From the NCBI RefSeq assembly GCF_017308985.1, contig NZ_JADWPE010000006.1, positions 186,001-250,000 of the forward strand: 64,000 nucleotides of DNA. The letters are read 5' to 3'. This DNA comes from Lysobacter changpingensis (GTDB lineage: Bacteria > Pseudomonadota > Gammaproteobacteria > Xanthomonadales > Xanthomonadaceae). The notes under the pieces were generated by a model. That model ran no database searches and was not told the origin of the DNA. It saw only the letters and a program-made list of their open reading frames with translations. Of this stretch, positions 27,214-38,551 are shown piece after piece; position 1 is the first letter of the stretch, and each line of letters starts with the position of its first letter. Both the position numbers and the translations under genes were made by a program.

Positions 27214-28482
27214 GTGTCGGGACGTTTCGTGCTCAAGGGTCTGGCCTTCGTACTGCGCATCGCCGCCGCCTGGCTGCTGGCGTTGCTGGTCGTGTCGGCC
27301 ATCTGGAACGAACTGCCGGTGCTCGGCCGGCACGATTGGCTGCTCAGCATCGCCGGCATGGCGACGATGGCGCTGGTCGTGGTCGCCGCGTCCTCGCACC
27401 TGGGACGCGTGCGGCTGATCGCGGGACGCGTCGACAAGGAAGCGCTGGACAACCGCCAGCGCCGGCAGGTGGAAGTCCCGTTCGATGCGGGCGAGGCGTT
27501 CGACCTGGTCGAGGCCGCCGTGCGCGAGCTGCCGCGCGTGCAGCAGGTCGAAAGCGCGCGCGACAGCCTGCAGCTGCGCGCGATCGTCGAACGCCCCGAC
27601 AACGACGGCGACTACCCGCTGGGCCGCTGGAACCCGATGCGCTGGTTCGGCGTGCCGCGCAACCGCATCCACGCCACCGTGGTGCCGGGCCACGACGCGG
27701 CCAGCGTCACGCTGATCTGCGAACCCGAAAGCCCCACGTGGAGCGACTGGTTCCTGGTCGATGAAGGCACCAACTTCGAGAACGCCGAGGCGATCGCGCG
27801 CGCCATCAGCCGGCGCGTCGCGCAGCGCCGGCGCGACGAGAAGTCCGAGGCCGCGCAGACCGCCACCGAGAAGGAACTCACCGTCGCGCGCCTCAACCTG
27901 CTGCACGCGCAGGTCGAACCGCACTTCCTCTACAACACGCTCGCCAGCGCGCAGCTGCTCACGCGCAGCGATCCGGCGCGCGCCGACGAGATGCTCGGCC
28001 ACCTCATCCAGTACCTGCGACGTTCGCTGCCGAGCACCGACAACGAGATGTCCACGCTGGGCGTGGAACTCGAACGCGCGCTGGCCTATCTGGAAATCCT
28101 CAAGATCCGCATGGGGTCGCGACTGTCGGTGCAGGTTGATGTGCCCGAATCGCTGCGCGCCACGCCGCTGCCGCCGATGGTGTTGCAGACGCTGGTGGAG
28201 AACGCGATCAAGCACGGCCTTGAACCGCGCACCGGCGGCGGCACCGTGTGGATCCGCGCGCGCCGCGTGGACGACGTCGTCGCCGTTACCGTCGCCGACG
28301 ATGGCGAAGGCTTCAACACGAAGACCAGCGGCACCGGCATCGGCCTGAAGAACGTGCGCGAACGCCTGCGCCTGCTGTATGGCGCGAGCGCGGCGCTGTC
28401 GGTGGTCGCGAATTTCCCCAGCGGCGTGGCCGCGACCATCTCCGTGCCGCCCGCGATTCCGACGGAGAACCGTCATGTCTGA
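27214..28482 (+). CDS. LytS/YehU-type sensor histidine kinase
   Basis: A 422-residue kinase with two N-terminal membrane helices (about 6-30 and 40-58), a sensory linker of about 150 residues and the His_kinase domain with phospho-acceptor histidine in VEPHFLYNTLASAQLL (near 233). N-box LVENAIKHGLEPR and G-box DDGEGFN with GTGIGLKNVRERLRLLYG follow. The start is GTG at 27214. It overlaps the response regulator gene by eight bases, so the two form one two-component system. The signal is unknown. Confidence 0.92.
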   Translation: MSGRFVLKGLAFVLRIAAAWLLALLVVSAIWNELPVLGRHDWLLSIAGMATMALVVVAASSHLGRVRLIAGRVDKEALDNRQRRQVEVPFDAGEAFDLVEAAVRELPRVQQVESARDSLQLRAIVERPDNDGDYPLGRWNPMRWFGVPRNRIHATVVPGHDAASVTLICEPESPTWSDWFLVDEGTNFENAEAIARAISRRVAQRRRDEKSEAAQTATEKELTVARLNLLHAQVEPHFLYNTLASAQLLTRSDPARADEMLGHLIQYLRRSLPSTDNEMSTLGVELERALAYLEILKIRMGSRLSVQVDVPESLRATPLPPMVLQTLVENAIKHGLEPRTGGGTVWIRARRVDDVVAVTVADDGEGFNTKTSGTGIGLKNVRERLRLLYGASAALSVVANFPSGVAATISVPPAIPTENRHV

Positions 28483-29263
28483 GACGACGCTGTCCGAGCG
28501 TGCTTTCACCTGCATCGTCGCCGAGGACGAGACGCTGCTGCGCGAGGCGCTGGTGAAGCAGCTGCGCGAAGCGTGGCCGGAACTGCAGATCCTCGCCGAA
28601 TGCGAGGACGGCGCGAGCGCGCTCGAAGCCCTGTCCGAACACACGCCGGGCGTCGCCTTCCTCGACATCCGCATGCCGGGCATCACCGGGCTCGAAGTCG
28701 CCGCCGCTGCGGCGCAGGTTTCGCCGCGCACGCAGATCGTGTTCGTCACCGCGTTCGACCAGTACGCGATCGACGCCTTCGAACGCGGTGCGGTCGATTA
28801 CCTGCTCAAGCCAATCTCGCCCGCGCGTCTTTCCACCACCGTGCAGCGCCTGAAGGAGCGCACGGGCCAGAACGACGCGGCCGTGCTGGCCGATCTGCTG
28901 CAACGGCTCGGTGCGCGACCGGCCGCCGCCACGTCGACGCCGCTGACCTGGATCACCGCCAGCGCCGGGCGCGAGACGCGGCTGATCCTGGTGGACGAAG
29001 TCGCCTACTTCCGCGCCGACAACAAGTACACCACCGTCGTCACCGCGGAAGGCGAAGCGCTGCTGCGCACGCCGATCCGCGAACTGCTGGGCGTGCTCGA
29101 TCCGAACACGTTCAAGCAGATCCACCGTTCCACCATCGTCAACCTCAAGGCGATCGCCGGCATCGTGCGCGACGACACCGGGCGCGGCACGGTGCGCCTG
29201 AAATCGCGGCCCGAAACGCTGCCGGTCAGCGCGCCTTTCATGGCGCTGTTCCGCCACATGTAA
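28475..29263 (+). CDS. LytTR family response regulator
   Basis: A 262-residue regulator. The receiver has ED at 18-19, phospho-acceptor Asp 64 in VAFLDIRMPG and Lys near 110 in YLLKPISP. The LytTR DNA-binding domain follows at about 155-258, with DEVAYFRADNKYTTVV, RTPIRELLGVLDPNTFKQIHR and the ending SAPFMALFRHM. LytTR regulators bind direct repeats upstream of target promoters; candidate targets are the adjacent DUF4344 peptidase and the small exported protein downstream, but no repeat was identified. Start 28475 overlaps the kinase end. Confidence 0.93.
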   Translation: MSETTLSERAFTCIVAEDETLLREALVKQLREAWPELQILAECEDGASALEALSEHTPGVAFLDIRMPGITGLEVAAAAAQVSPRTQIVFVTAFDQYAIDAFERGAVDYLLKPISPARLSTTVQRLKERTGQNDAAVLADLLQRLGARPAAATSTPLTWITASAGRETRLILVDEVAYFRADNKYTTVVTAEGEALLRTPIRELLGVLDPNTFKQIHRSTIVNLKAIAGIVRDDTGRGTVRLKSRPETLPVSAPFMALFRHM

Positions 29264-29311
29264 CACCGACGCTTCCGGCAACGGATCGCCATTCCATCTG
29301 CGAGGTGCACC

Positions 29312-29686
29312 ATGAAGTTCCAGGCGCTGTTGTATTTCGTGCTGTCGATGTTCGGTTGCGACGTCGGACGAAGCACGTTCGTCGACCGCATCGTGCATGA
29401 CGGCGCGGCCACGCTGGAGAGCCGCGCGGTGGTCGAAGCCGGCATCGCGCGCTTCGAATGCCTGCGCAGCGCGAGCGGGCAGTGCTACTACACGCTGTTC
29501 CCGCGCGATTGTTCCGCTTCGAACGGCAAGGATGCGGGCTGCCTGACGAAGCCGATCCGGCAGTTCGCCGTCGCCGATGGCGACACGAGGCAGATCGCGG
29601 GGCTGCGGGATTTCCGGTTGTGCGTGAGCGATGAGAATGGCGCTGCGGCGCCGGCTTGCCCGGTGGCGAAACCGACCGCGCGCTGA
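29312..29686 (+). CDS. small cysteine-containing exported protein, unknown
   Basis: A 124-residue protein starting MKFQALLYFVLSMFGCDVGRS with GAGGTG upstream of the ATG. The hydrophobic N-terminus ends in a Cys (16), which could be a weak lipobox, though the residues before it (SMFG) are not ideal. Five further cysteines (near 48, 55, 64, 73 and others to 115) suggest disulfides in the periplasm. It follows the LytTR gene by 48 bases on the same strand. Confidence 0.62.
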   Translation: MKFQALLYFVLSMFGCDVGRSTFVDRIVHDGAATLESRAVVEAGIARFECLRSASGQCYYTLFPRDCSASNGKDAGCLTKPIRQFAVADGDTRQIAGLRDFRLCVSDENGAAAPACPVAKPTAR

Positions 29687-29694
29687 CCGCTCTT

Positions 29695-29798
29695 GTAGCC
29701 CGGGTAAGCGAAGCGTACCCGGGGAAACGTTCCGAGAGGCTTCGGGTGCGCTTCGCTAACCTGGGCTACAAAGGCTGGTAAGCGAAGCCACCCGGAAG
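29695..29798. repeat. GTAG-headed REP pair plus a third partial arm
   Basis: The pair spans 29695-29769; the left arm has GTACCCGGGG and the right arm CGCTAACCTGGGCTAC, both slightly decayed. Directly behind it, 29774-29798 holds a partial third arm (GGTAAGCGAAGCCACCCGG), showing an extra insertion or an unequal recombination product at this site. Confidence 0.85.
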
Positions 29799-29847
29799 TT
29801 GTCGCACAAACGACGCGCCATCGCGCGTCACTTCACCCCTCCCCAAT

Positions 29848-29869
29848 CCTCCCCTGCAAGCAGGGGAGG
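29848..29869. repeat. CCTCCCCTGC/GCAGGGGAGG hairpin
   Basis: Ten-base perfect inverted repeat with an AA loop, preceded by CACCCCTCCCCAAT. It lies just after the icd stop on the reverse strand (gene ends at 29890), so it may serve as a stem at the icd mRNA 3' end, though no T-run follows. Confidence 0.85.
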
Positions 29870-29889
29870 GTGACGGTGGCGACGGACCC

Positions 29890-33064
<3,175 letters not shown>

Positions 33065-33132
33065 GGCGGCTCGGGCTACGCGGGGGCGGGTCATGGTAGT
33101 CGCAGTGGGGTTGTCTCGCCGAGAATTCGCGC

Positions 33133-33549
33133 ATGAGCTCCGTGAAATCCACCCCGATCGCGCCTTCGGCCGCATGCCCCTGCGGTCGCGGCCGTCCCTA
33201 CGGCGAATGCTGCGGCCCGCTGCACGCGGGCGCGGCGGCTCCCGACGCGGAGGCGCTGATGCGTTCGCGCTACAGCGCGTACGTGCTGGGCGACGTGGCG
33301 TACCTGCTGGCGAGCTGGCATGCGGACACGCGGCCGGACGCGCTCGACCTGGGCGACGTCGCCGGGACGCGCTGGCTGGGGCTGGACGTGAAGCGGCACA
33401 CGCCGGTGGATGCGGACCACGCGATCGTGGAATTCGTGGCGCGATACCGCGTCGGCGGCGGCTCGGCGTTCCGGCTGCATGAGATCAGCCGTTTCGTGCG
33501 CGAGGACGGGCGCTGGTTCTACGTGGACGGGGTGCTGCCGGCGCGGTGA
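33133..33549 (+). CDS. ychJ: YchJ family protein with N-terminal SEC-C motif
   Basis: A 138-residue protein. Residues 14-27 carry the SEC-C cluster [14 protein letters not shown], followed by PLHAG and the YchJ core: [25 protein letters not shown] (A40 to H63, as landmarks), TRWLGLDVK and a C-terminal [14 protein letters not shown]. This is the standard YchJ layout except for the missing second SEC-C domain, as in many xanthomonads. It diverges from the UPF0149 gene. YchJ has no established function. Confidence 0.9.
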   Translation: MSSVKSTPIAPSAACPCGRGRPYGECCGPLHAGAAAPDAEALMRSRYSAYVLGDVAYLLASWHADTRPDALDLGDVAGTRWLGLDVKRHTPVDADHAIVEFVARYRVGGGSAFRLHEISRFVREDGRWFYVDGVLPAR

Positions 33550-33589
33550 TGCGCGCGCGGCGCGTGCCGGCAGGTACCTTCAAGCACAC

Positions 33590-33619
33590 AAAAAAAGGGC
33601 GCGGTAGGGAGCCGCGCCC
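33590..33619 (-). terminator. Rho-independent terminator, reverse strand
   Basis: Stem GGGCGCGG / CCGCGCCC with a seven-base loop. On the reverse strand it is followed by seven T residues. It ends the leftward unit containing the lipoprotein gene at 33655-34161. Confidence 0.88.
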
Positions 33620-33654
33620 ATGCTTGCCCACCCGTGGGTGGGGGAGAGAGACGA

Positions 33655-34161
33655 TTACTTCACCTCGAAGTCGCGCGTCTGCACGACGGCGCCGTCGAGC
33701 ATGACTTCGAGCTTGTACTTGCCGGTCGGGAACCCCTTCGGGCTGTTGATGCTGAAGACCGTCTGGCCCGGGCCGGCGAAGTTGATGTCGGCGGTGTCTT
33801 CCTTGACGGTCTGGCCGTCCTGGAAGGTCCACTTCGCGCCGAGCTTGGCCGGCACCGCGGCGGCCGGATCGGACGTGGTCGTGCCCACCGAGGCGTTGAT
33901 CGTGTCGCTCGGCTTGAACGTCGCGGTCGGCGCGGCGACCTTCTTGTCGGCGCCGACGCTGGAGCCCAGATCGACCGTGGTGACCGACACCGTCGCGGCG
34001 GGCGCGGGTGCCGGAGCGGGCGCAGGCGCGGCCGGTGCGGTCGTCGCCGGCGGCGTGGTGGTGACGGCGGGTTCTTCTTCCTTCTTCTTGCAGCCGACCA
34101 GGGCCACCGACACGAGCAGCGCGGCGGCGATGGCGGTATGCAGGCGGTTACGGGTCGTCAT
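33655..34161 (-). CDS. lipoprotein with Ala/Pro-rich linker, unknown function
   Basis: A 168-residue lipoprotein. Signal peptide MTTRNRLHTAIAAALLVSVAL is followed by the lipobox LVGC (Cys 24) and KKKEEE, then an Ala/Pro linker (PAPAPAPAPA near 47-56) and a C-terminal domain with WTFQDGQTVKEDTADINF and YKLEVMLDGAVVQTRDFEV (near 150-168), resembling a small beta-sandwich. Probably anchored to the outer membrane. A LysM-domain gene lies 43 bases upstream on the same strand. Confidence 0.78.
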   Translation of the reverse strand: MTTRNRLHTAIAAALLVSVALVGCKKKEEEPAVTTTPPATTAPAAPAPAPAPAPAATVSVTTVDLGSSVGADKKVAAPTATFKPSDTINASVGTTTSDPAAAVPAKLGAKWTFQDGQTVKEDTADINFAGPGQTVFSINSPKGFPTGKYKLEVMLDGAVVQTRDFEVK

Positions 34162-34204
34162 CGAAACTTCTCCTGGGAAGGGCTGGGGCGGTGGGCTGGC
34201 GGCG

Positions 34205-34516
34205 TCATTCGCCGGCCGGCGGAATGCGCAGCACCTGGCCGGGCTGGATGCGGTCGGGATCGTCCAGCTGGTCGCGGTTCGCGTCGAAGATCGCGTTCCA
34301 CCTGCTGGCCTTGCCGTAGAACTGCTTGGCGATGTGCGAAAGCGTGTCGCCCTTCTGCACGGTGTACGTCTGCGCTTCGCCCGCGGTGGCGGACGTGATC
34401 TGCTCGGTGGAGCTGATCGAAGACTGGACGTCGCCGAAATCCGGCTTGATCTGCTCCGTGCTCTCGACGTTGCTCTGCACGTCGGAGAAGTCGGCCTTCT
34501 TGTCCGGTGTGGTCAC
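34205..34516 (-). CDS. LysM domain protein (YgaU/Kbp-like)
   Basis: A 103-residue protein with a short acidic N-terminal stretch containing two near-repeats (DFSDVQSNVESTEQIKP at 9-25 and DFGDVQSSISSTEQITS at 26-42) and a single C-terminal LysM domain, YTVQKGDTLSHIAKQFYGKA from Y51 with ending PGQVLRIPPAGE. No signal peptide is seen, so it is probably cytoplasmic, like Kbp/YgaU, a potassium-binding protein with BON plus LysM. The BON domain is absent here. It is on the same strand as the lipoprotein gene. Confidence 0.82.
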   Translation of the reverse strand: MTTPDKKADFSDVQSNVESTEQIKPDFGDVQSSISSTEQITSATAGEAQTYTVQKGDTLSHIAKQFYGKASRWNAIFDANRDQLDDPDRIQPGQVLRIPPAGE

Positions 34517-34614
34517 GTGGGGTGTCTCCTGCGCAATGGCGGAGGCACCTTCGCACGCGCCCTGTTAAGGGTAGGTAATCGGAATGCGCGGAAATTCCGC
34601 GTTGACGCCGCTCG

Positions 34615-35436
34615 TCATTGCCGTTCGTCGCGACCCGGCGCCGGGCGCTCGATTCCGGGCGTCGCGCGCCACGGATTGATGTCCAGTCCGCCGCGCCGGG
34701 TGTAGCGCGCTTCGACCGACAGGCGCTGCGCGCCGGTGCGTGCGACGAGATCGACGAACACGCGCTCGACGCACTGCTCGTGGAACTCGGCGTGGTCGCG
34801 GAACGAGACGAGGTAACGCAGCAACGCGGCGCGATCGAGCTTCGGGCCGTGGTAGTCGATCACGATGCGCGCCCAGTCCGGCTGCCCGGTGACGGGGCAG
34901 TTGGACTTGAGCAGCGAGCTGGTGAGCGTCTCGGTCACCACGTGCGAGGCGTCGGCGGCGAGGTGGTCCGCATTCGGCGGGCCGTAGTCGTCGATGTCGA
35001 TGTCGAGCGAATCGATGCAGTCCATCACCGCGTTGTCGGGCGCGGCTTCGTCGATCGGCGGCAGGCCGAACTCGACGTCGACCGGCGCACCGGCCACGCG
35101 CGTGAGGTCTTCGACGATGCGCGCGCGCACGTCGGCTTCCGATGCGAAGCGCGAGGCGTTGAACGAGTTGAGGTAGAGCTTGAGGGACTTGGATTCGACC
35201 AGGTTCGGCGAAGCGGCCGGCACCGTGATCGTCGCCGTGGCCACGCGCGGCTTGCCGCGCGCATCGAGCCAGCTCAATTCGTAGGCGTTCCAGCGATCCA
35301 CGCCGATGAAGGGCAGGGCGCCCGCGTCGATGCCGATGTGGTCGCGGCCGAGCGATCGGGCGATGGGGAACAGCAGGCTCGCGTCGTACTCGCGCGGGTA
35401 ATCGACGTGTCGGCCGAGGGGGAGATCGTGGTTCAT
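34615..35436 (-). CDS. queF: NADPH-dependent 7-cyano-7-deazaguanine reductase
   Basis: Enzyme that reduces the nitrile preQ0 to preQ1 in queuosine synthesis. The 273-residue length marks the long two-domain (YqfO/E. coli-type) QueF. The motif [13 protein letters not shown] (about 83-95) is diagnostic; the catalytic Cys lies in [15 protein letters not shown] (Cys near 182) and the paired Asp follows in the same stretch. The gene stands alone. Start 35436 is supported by the conserved PLG and YP opening ([19 protein letters not shown]). Confidence 0.95.
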   Translation of the reverse strand: MNHDLPLGRHVDYPREYDASLLFPIARSLGRDHIGIDAGALPFIGVDRWNAYELSWLDARGKPRVATATITVPAASPNLVESKSLKLYLNSFNASRFASEADVRARIVEDLTRVAGAPVDVEFGLPPIDEAAPDNAVMDCIDSLDIDIDDYGPPNADHLAADASHVVTETLTSSLLKSNCPVTGQPDWARIVIDYHGPKLDRAALLRYLVSFRDHAEFHEQCVERVFVDLVARTGAQRLSVEARYTRRGGLDINPWRATPGIERPAPGRDERQ

Positions 35437-35650
35437 CGCGCGATTTTACCTGCCGCGCCGGCGCGTCCTTCGCACGCGCGCGCTTTGCCGAAACGGGCGT
35501 CGGACTCCCGCGCCACATCGAAGTTCCTGCACCTGCCAGTTCAGTATTCAGGTTAAATTTGAGTTAGGTCCGGATACTCCCTCGGCACCGGCGCCACTCG
35601 CGTGTCCCCCAAGGCGCCGGATCCAGAACAAATAAAGAGGCTGAGACCTT

Positions 35651-36226
35651 ATGAAGCGTTCCCTGCTTGCCCTGACCCTGCTGGCCGCGCTGCCGTTCGC
35701 CGCGTCCGCTGCGGAAAACGTGTCGTACAACTACATCGAAGGCGGCTACGTCGGTACCAGCACCGACACCATCGGCGGTTTCAACGACACCCCGGACACG
35801 GACGGCTGGTCGGTCGGCGGCTCCGGCGCCATCGCGCCGAACTTCCACCTGTTCGGCAACTACAGCAGCCAGGAGTTCGACCACAACTTCGGCGACCTGG
35901 ACCGCTGGCGCCTGGGCGTGGGCTACAACCACGAGATCAACTCCAGCGTCGACCTGCTCACCCGCGTCGCCTACGAGAAGGCCGAGTTCGATGCGATCGA
36001 CCTGGACGGCTGGAGCGTGGAAGCCGGCGTGCGTGCGGGCCTGACCCCGAACATCGAAGCCTTCGCGCTGGCCGGTTACGAGGACTACGACCAGGGCGTC
36101 GACGGCGAGTTCTACGGCCGCGTCGGTGCGCAGGTGAAGTTCAACCAGACCTGGGGCATCAACGGCGAAGTGAAGTTCGTCGACGGCTACACCGAGTACT
36201 TCGTCGGCCCGCGCATCAGCTTCTGA
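35651..36226 (+). CDS. Ax21 family outer-membrane beta-barrel protein, copy 1
   Basis: A 191-residue outer-membrane protein. Signal peptide MKRSLLALTLLAALPFAASA is followed by the mature start AENVSYNYIEGGYVGTS, which closely matches the N-terminus of Xanthomonas Ax21. It has alternating strands and ends GPRISF with the C-terminal Phe needed for barrel insertion. Members of the family are secreted in outer-membrane vesicles; the original claim that Ax21 triggers XA21 immunity was retracted. First of four tandem paralogues; a hairpin terminator follows at 36281. Confidence 0.92.
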   Translation: MKRSLLALTLLAALPFAASAAENVSYNYIEGGYVGTSTDTIGGFNDTPDTDGWSVGGSGAIAPNFHLFGNYSSQEFDHNFGDLDRWRLGVGYNHEINSSVDLLTRVAYEKAEFDAIDLDGWSVEAGVRAGLTPNIEAFALAGYEDYDQGVDGEFYGRVGAQVKFNQTWGINGEVKFVDGYTEYFVGPRISF

Positions 36227-36273
36227 TGCCGACCCCGCGGTAACACGACAACGCGTCTCTCTCCCCCGATGTC

Positions 36274-36894
36274 GTGACTGGAAGCCCGGCCTGGCCGGGC
36301 TTCTTTTTTCTGGCCGCCGTGCTGGCCGCCGTGCCGTATGTCGCGTCCGCGAACGACAACGGGCTCGACTACACCTGGCTGGAAGGCGGTTACGTGGGTT
36401 CGCGCTACGACCTGCATACCGCGACACTCGACCCGGCGAGCGGCTCCTTCGACACCCGCGTCGACACCAGGACCGCCGACGGTTGGGCGGTGCGTGGCGC
36501 TGTCGCCATCGCGCCGAACTTCCATCTGTTCGGCAGCTACATCACCCAGGATTACCCGATCACCGACGCCGAGGAATGGCGGGCGGGCGTCGGCTATCGC
36601 CACGGCATCTCGTCGAAGACCGACCTGCTGACCGGCATCGCGTACCAGAGATCCGGCGACGACTTCAGTTCCCACGACGGATGGAGCGTGGAAGCCGGCG
36701 TGCGCGCCGGGCTGACGCGAATCGAAGGCTACCTGCTGGCCGGCTACCAGGATTACGACGGCGGCATCGACGGCGAGGTCTACGGTCGCCTCGGCGCTCA
36801 GGTGAAATTCAATCCAATGTGGGGCATCAGCGCCGAAGTGATGTCCATCGACGGAGACAACCGGTTCTTCATCGGCCCCCGCGCCAGTTTCTGA
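36274..36894 (+). CDS. Ax21 family protein, copy 2, with signal peptide encoded by a terminator
   Basis: The mature part (from SANDNGLDYTWLEGGYVGSR, near residue 25) is a normal Ax21-family barrel ending GPRASF. The N-terminus is not: instead of MKKRFVLA it reads MTGSPAWPGFFFLAAVLAAVPYVASA from a GTG with no visible ribosome-binding site, and codons 3-12 are the copy 1 terminator hairpin and its T-run. No promoter is apparent in the 47-base gap. It may be an expressed chimera, weakly translated, or a decaying duplicate that has lost its own start. Confidence 0.65.
   Translation: MTGSPAWPGFFFLAAVLAAVPYVASANDNGLDYTWLEGGYVGSRYDLHTATLDPASGSFDTRVDTRTADGWAVRGAVAIAPNFHLFGSYITQDYPITDAEEWRAGVGYRHGISSKTDLLTGIAYQRSGDDFSSHDGWSVEAGVRAGLTRIEGYLLAGYQDYDGGIDGEVYGRLGAQVKFNPMWGISAEVMSIDGDNRFFIGPRASF
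36281..36309 (+). terminator. Rho-independent terminator of Ax21 copy 1
   Basis: Stem GAAGCCCGG / CCGGGCTTC with loop CCTGG followed by six T residues. The same hairpin type follows the three other copies. This one lies inside the reading frame of copy 2, encoding its signal-peptide start. Confidence 0.9.
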
Positions 36895-36926
36895 CACGCG
36901 ACGCAAGCGCCTCTCCGCACTCCCGC

Positions 36927-36952
36927 AAAGCCCGGCCACGCCGGGCTTTTTC
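36927..36952 (+). terminator. Rho-independent terminator of Ax21 copy 2
   Basis: Stem AAAGCCCGG / CCGGGCTTT with loop CCACG and a T-run TTTTT ending near 36952. It lies 32 bases after the copy 2 stop and is the same type as those after the other copies. Confidence 0.9.
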
Positions 36953-36980
36953 CTTGCGCCGGTAGACCACCGGACGGCCA

Positions 36981-37009
36981 TTGTATTAACGGATTCTTCA
37001 CGCTATCGT
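36981..37009 (+). promoter_or_regulatory. candidate sigma-70 promoter of Ax21 copy 3
   Basis: Possible -35 TTGTAT at 36981-36986 and -10 TATCGT at 37004-37009, with a 17-base spacer. It sits between the copy 2 terminator and the copy 3 start, so copy 3 can be transcribed independently. The match is moderate. Confidence 0.4.
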
Positions 37010-37065
37010 GCGCCCACCGCTGCAATGGCGGCCAGGGATTCATCACCAAAAGGACCAGGGGAATC

Positions 37066-37722
37066 ATGAAGAAGCGTTTCGTTCTGGCTGCCATGCTGGC
37101 GGCCGTGCCGTTCGTCGCCTCCGCGCAGGACAACGGCCTGAGCTACACCTACGTCGAAGGCGGCTACAACCAGCTGCGCATCGACCATGACGAGGACGAG
37201 CTCCTCGGCGATTTCGACGCCGACGGCGCCTACCTGCGCGGTTCGGTCGCGATCAGCCCGTCGTTCTATCTGTTCGGCAGCTACGCCAGCGGTGAGGACA
37301 GCGACAGCGTGAGCATCGACCTGGGGCTCGACGAGGTCTACGAGGCGAAGGTCGACGACGAGCTGACCACCACCGAGTTCGGCGTCGGCTACCACATGCC
37401 GATGGGCGAGCGCGTGGACTTCATCGGCGAGCTGGCCTACTTCCGCATGGAAGAGGAGTTCAAGATCTCCGACGAGGAAGGCACCGTTTCGGACAAGTGG
37501 CACGTCAATGGCGGTCGTGCGTCGGTCGGCCTGCGCGGCGGCAACGAGCGCGCCGAGGGCTGGGTGAAGGTCGGTTACCTCGACGCCAGCGACTTCAGCG
37601 GCAACTTCGTCGGCAGCGTCGGCGGCCAGTTCAAGTTCAACCGCACGTGGGGCGTGGTCGGCGAAGTGGAAGTCTTCGACGAGCTGTCGCACTACATGGT
37701 CGGCGTGCGCGCCAGCTTCTGA
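37066..37722 (+). CDS. Ax21 family outer-membrane beta-barrel protein, copy 3
   Basis: A 218-residue protein with signal peptide MKKRFVLAAMLAAVPFVASA and mature start QDNGLSYTYVEGGYNQLR. It has a more acidic loop set than copy 1 (DHDEDELLGDFDADG near 40-54 and GEDSDSVSIDL) and ends MVGVRASF with C-terminal Phe. The signal peptide aligns with copy 2 from LAA on, showing what copy 2 has lost. AGGGGAATC precedes the ATG. A hairpin terminator follows at 37745. Confidence 0.92.
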   Translation: MKKRFVLAAMLAAVPFVASAQDNGLSYTYVEGGYNQLRIDHDEDELLGDFDADGAYLRGSVAISPSFYLFGSYASGEDSDSVSIDLGLDEVYEAKVDDELTTTEFGVGYHMPMGERVDFIGELAYFRMEEEFKISDEEGTVSDKWHVNGGRASVGLRGGNERAEGWVKVGYLDASDFSGNFVGSVGGQFKFNRTWGVVGEVEVFDELSHYMVGVRASF

Positions 37723-37744
37723 TCGAAGCCGGATGCAGCACCGG

Positions 37745-37773
37745 AAAGACCCGGCTCCGGCCGGGTCTTTTCG
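37745..37773 (+). terminator. Rho-independent terminator of Ax21 copy 3
   Basis: Stem AAAGACCCGG / CCGGGTCTTT with loop CTCCGG followed by TTTTC. The paired A-G-A and T-C-T substitutions relative to the other copies conserve the stem. Confidence 0.88.
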
Positions 37774-37852
37774 TATGCGACGCCCGCCTCATGCCGGACG
37801 CACGCTTTCATGCGAAAGTCCGGCTCGCGTTTGTGCACCTTTCGGGGATCGG

Positions 37853-38488
37853 ATGAAGAAGCAACTCGCACTGGCGGTGGCGCTGGCCGCCGCGCCGTTC
37901 GCCGCGCTTGCCGGCGGCCACAGCTATACGTACATCGAAGCCGGTTACGCCCGGCTCGACCAGGAACTGCCGTCGCCGGCGGGGTTCGACGTCGACGACA
38001 TCGAAGCCGGCGGTTTCTACCTCGCCGGGTCCGTGGCGGTCGCGCCGTCGGTCCACGTGTTCGGCGCTTACCGTGATGGCGACGACGACGTGGGCATCTC
38101 GCTGCCGTCGGGTGGCGAGATCGCCAGCGCCGGCGTCGACATGTCGCAGGGCGTGCTCGGCGTGGGCTGGCACCACGACCTGCGCGAGCGCACCGACCTG
38201 GTCGCCGAGCTGAGCTGGCTCAGCACGAAGATCGACGTGGAAGACGACCAGGAAGGCGCCAACGACGGTGACGACGTACGCGCGGCGGTCGGCGTGCGAC
38301 ACCTCATCGCCGACAACGTCGAGCTGTGGGTGAAGGGCAACTACACCGATGGCGACGTCTACGACGGCGCCTTCAGCGCCAGCGCCGGCCTGCAATACAA
38401 GCTCACCCGCAACTGGGGCCTGGTGGCCGAAGCCGAAGGCGGCGGCGACACGGCGATGTTCGGCGTGGGCGTGCGCGCGAGTTTCTAG
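37853..38488 (+). CDS. Ax21 family outer-membrane beta-barrel protein, copy 4
   Basis: A 211-residue, most diverged paralogue. Signal peptide MKKQLALAVALAAAPFAALA (cleavage near 20) is followed by GGHSYTYIEAGYARLDQ, keeping only the YTYIEAGY core of the family. Acidic loops (DGDDDVGISL and KIDVEDDQEGANDGDD) are extensive and could bind divalent cations, which is inference. It ends FGVGVRASF. GGGGATCGG lies just before the ATG. The shared bidirectional terminator at 38505 separates it from gpsA. Confidence 0.88.
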   Translation: MKKQLALAVALAAAPFAALAGGHSYTYIEAGYARLDQELPSPAGFDVDDIEAGGFYLAGSVAVAPSVHVFGAYRDGDDDVGISLPSGGEIASAGVDMSQGVLGVGWHHDLRERTDLVAELSWLSTKIDVEDDQEGANDGDDVRAAVGVRHLIADNVELWVKGNYTDGDVYDGAFSASAGLQYKLTRNWGLVAEAEGGGDTAMFGVGVRASF

Positions 38489-38504
38489 GAACTTCACCGC
38501 AACG

Positions 38505-38532
38505 AAAAAGCCCGGCCTTGGCCGGGCTTTTG
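38505..38532. terminator. bidirectional terminator between Ax21 copy 4 and gpsA
   Basis: Stem AAAAGCCCGGC / GCCGGGCTTTT with a short CTT(G) loop. It has A residues before and T residues after, so it can end both the rightward copy 4 transcript and the leftward gpsA transcript (gpsA ends at 38552). Confidence 0.88.
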
Positions 38533-38551
38533 TTGATGACAGTGCCAGCGA

